This document shows, piece by piece, positions 62,731 to 64,000 of a DNA stretch of 64,000 nt; within the stretch, counting starts at the first letter, position 1; the number at the start of each line of letters is the position of its first letter. Origin of the DNA: Holtermannia corniformis (taxonomy: Eukaryota; Basidiomycota; Tremellomycetes; Holtermanniales); assembly GCA_001599935.1 (NCBI GenBank), contig BCIJ01000006.1:124001-188000 (forward strand), read 5' to 3'. The position numbers were made by a program, and so were the translations under genes. Below the pieces are notes generated by a model. It saw nothing but the letters and a program-made list of their open reading frames with translations. It ran no database searches and was not told the DNA's origin.

Positions 62731-63006
62731 TCACATGTTCTTCGGCTTCCATCGCCAGTCTATGTATCGAATCACCGTCTCCCGATCGGATTCCGGCAAG
62801 GATTCTACGACCGATTGCAGCGCTTCAAGCTGTTGCTGGCCAGCCGCCGCCTTGACGTCTGGACAATAAGGTCGCTCAAGAAACACTGATCGGTGCGACA
62901 GCTGCAGTCGAGTCTGTGTCGCTGGCTGCAGTGAGTCCCACGTCTTCCGTTGCATGGCTGCGAAAAAGCCTGAACCGGGGATGGGTTGCGGCTCATCTGT
63001 CGACAT
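62731..63006 (-). CDS. Small hypothetical protein, 91 aa
   Basis: Single exon from ATG 63006 (MSTDEPQPIPGSGFFAAMQR) to 62731. It contains RKTWDSLQPATQTRLQLSHR, SVFLERPYCPDVKAAAGQQQ and LEALQSVVESLPESDRETVI, ending RYIDWRWKPKNM. The predicted helices and tryptophans look protein-like and codon use resembles the neighbours, but I recognise no family. It ends 34 bp from the convergent ALG9 stop, the same tail-to-tail spacing seen at other gene ends here. There is no presequence or membrane helix. Confidence 0.6.
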   Translation of the reverse strand: MSTDEPQPIPGSGFFAAMQRKTWDSLQPATQTRLQLSHRSVFLERPYCPDVKAAAGQQQLEALQSVVESLPESDRETVIRYIDWRWKPKNM

Positions 63007-64000
63007 GGTAGGAGAGTTGCACGGACAACAGTATCTACCAGCGGGGTATATTCACAAATCCTTCGCGGGACTCAGAAGAAGCGACGAGAAAGGAGGAGAC
63101 AATCAGAGCCATCGGGACTTGGAAAGCTGGGAAGAGCATTGTCAAACGTGCCTGCTCTAATGCGACGCATATGACTGTGCTAGATTGGACGTTGGGCCTT
63201 TCCTGAGCTGATGTGTGCGTAGTAGCGCTGATGCAGCATGCTTCTTCGGTGTACGTAGCTACGCCGCGTGTAGCCAACGTAAGGGTAGCCGCTACGGTAC
63301 CGATGGATGGGTCGAAGGGCACGTTGTAACGCGTGACGAAAGACGTATACGCGGCGCATGTCCAAGGATGCACACACACAGACAATGGCGGTGTCGCAGC
63401 CGTGGTCAGCCCCGGGTGTGTTCGTGCGCATTCAATAAAATCTACCGACTCAGTCGATTGCAATTAGGAGATGTCAGTCTGTGCTTCACCCGCCGCGGAC
63501 AGTCCGTATGTAAATTGGATTGGTTGGCAGTGAGGAGCTTGGCAACCGCGGTGTCCGACACTTTGTTCTGCTCAAGCCGTAGCTCGTCTGAAGCAGTATA
63601 GTCGGCGCCATGAGCTTGCGCAACAAGTTTGAGTCATGCCACCCGCGCAGGGTCTCACTGAGTCGCTGGTTACAGGGTGTCCCAATCTTTCCTCCTGCGG
63701 CCTCAGACTATTCTTGGTGGTCCTCCCATCACGTTCTGAGGCAGGGCAACCATAATCAAGCAACCAAGATCAAGCGGGAAAGAGCGTAGAGACTGCTGCC
63801 TTAAGCCGGAGGGCGCCTAGATAGCTGTGAGCGCAGGACGTTACTAGTATAGTCGCGACCCCTAGATCATGTTTTGCTTCACATTAGTACCTCTCAGAAT
63901 CTTTGGAGCCTATCCCAGTAGGTCTGACAGGCGACTGATTGCCAGATGCTGCGCAAAGCCGTCCAGGCGCGTCTACGCCTTGCCACGGTCAAGTGCCACT
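63007..64000. other. Right end, no supported gene
   Basis: About 1 kb with scattered short frames only (longest 142 codons on the minus strand, 63035-63463), none with recognisable motifs. It includes the promoter side of the small gene at 63006. The window may end just before another gene. Confidence 0.35.

Noticed and set aside
63035..63463. 142-codon minus-strand frame near the right end
   Set aside because: Opens without an ATG and has no recognisable motif or splice continuation.

Overview
The window looks like nuclear DNA from a compact, fairly GC-rich basidiomycete genome. The protein families are fungal: PRM1, MEF1, DAP1, TVP38, SFT2, a Ufe1-type syntaxin and POM33. Almost every gene is cut by very short introns of about 44-60 bp, with GTRNGT donors and a CTGAC/CTAAC branch site a few bases before the acceptor AG. 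Intergenic gaps are short and several convergent gene pairs are separated by only 25-60 bp. I see no rRNA, tRNA, CRISPR array or intact transposon. The lineage (a compact yeast-like or dimorphic basidiomycete, perhaps Pucciniomycotina) is inferred from intron style and gene content, not demonstrated. All gene boundaries are my splice reconstructions. Stop codons and most ATGs are firm; weakly spliced 5' ends are flagged.

Layout. 0.8-3.7 kb (-): an unrecognised, largely disordered protein. 3.9-6.8 kb (-): mitochondrial elongation factor G. 7.1 kb (+): a small single-pass membrane protein. 8.1-12.4 kb (+): PIK1-type phosphatidylinositol 4-kinase. 12.4-13.5 kb (-): an unidentified membrane protein. 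14.9-15.8 kb (+): a secreted expansin-like (double-psi beta-barrel) protein. 16.5 kb (+): a small membrane protein with a TEQPT repeat. 17.2-20.4 kb (+): EDEM/Mnl1-type GH47 with a PA domain. 20.9-23.1 kb (+): DOT1 histone H3K79 methyltransferase. 23.4-24.6 kb (+): POM33/TMEM33. 24.9-26.6 kb (-): zinc alcohol dehydrogenase. 27.2 kb (+): mitoribosomal uL30m. 28.3-31.4 kb (-): PUF RNA-binding protein. 32.0-33.3 kb (+): ornithine cyclodeaminase/mu-crystallin-like enzyme. 33.6 kb (+): DAP1. 34.6 kb (+): a Cys-rich tail protein with a 7-nt exon. 35.2-36.9 kb (+): a multi-pass membrane protein resembling TMEM135. 37.0-39.2 kb (-): BRF1. 39.5-42.9 kb (-): PRM1. 43.4 kb (+): ARC40/ARPC1. 44.9 kb (-): CCDC25-like. 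46.3 kb (+): a GPI-type secreted protein. 47.8-51.8 kb (-): RAT1. 52.1 kb (+): TVP38. 53.7-55.7 kb (+): proteasome beta6 with an exceptional 1-kb intron. 55.7-56.7 kb (-): an RRM-like mitochondrial protein. 56.9 kb (+): SFT2. 58.0 kb (+): UFE1/syntaxin-18. 59.3 kb (+): a small mitochondrial protein. 59.7 kb (-): EMI1/DUF3128. 60.3-62.7 kb (+): ALG9. 62.7 kb (-): an orphan small protein. The last 1 kb has no supported gene.

The content is mainly housekeeping. Membrane-traffic and ER functions (PIK1, EDEM, POM33, TVP38, SFT2, UFE1, ALG9) and mitochondrial functions (MEF1, uL30m, the RRM-like protein, the 89-aa protein, EMI1) recur, but nothing shows that they are co-regulated as clusters. I found no convincing undescribed multi-gene system. 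The best leads are the 1001-bp intron in the proteasome gene with coding-like sequence inside it, the 7-nt micro-exon, the ATG-only first exon of RAT1, and several conserved-looking small or secreted orphans.
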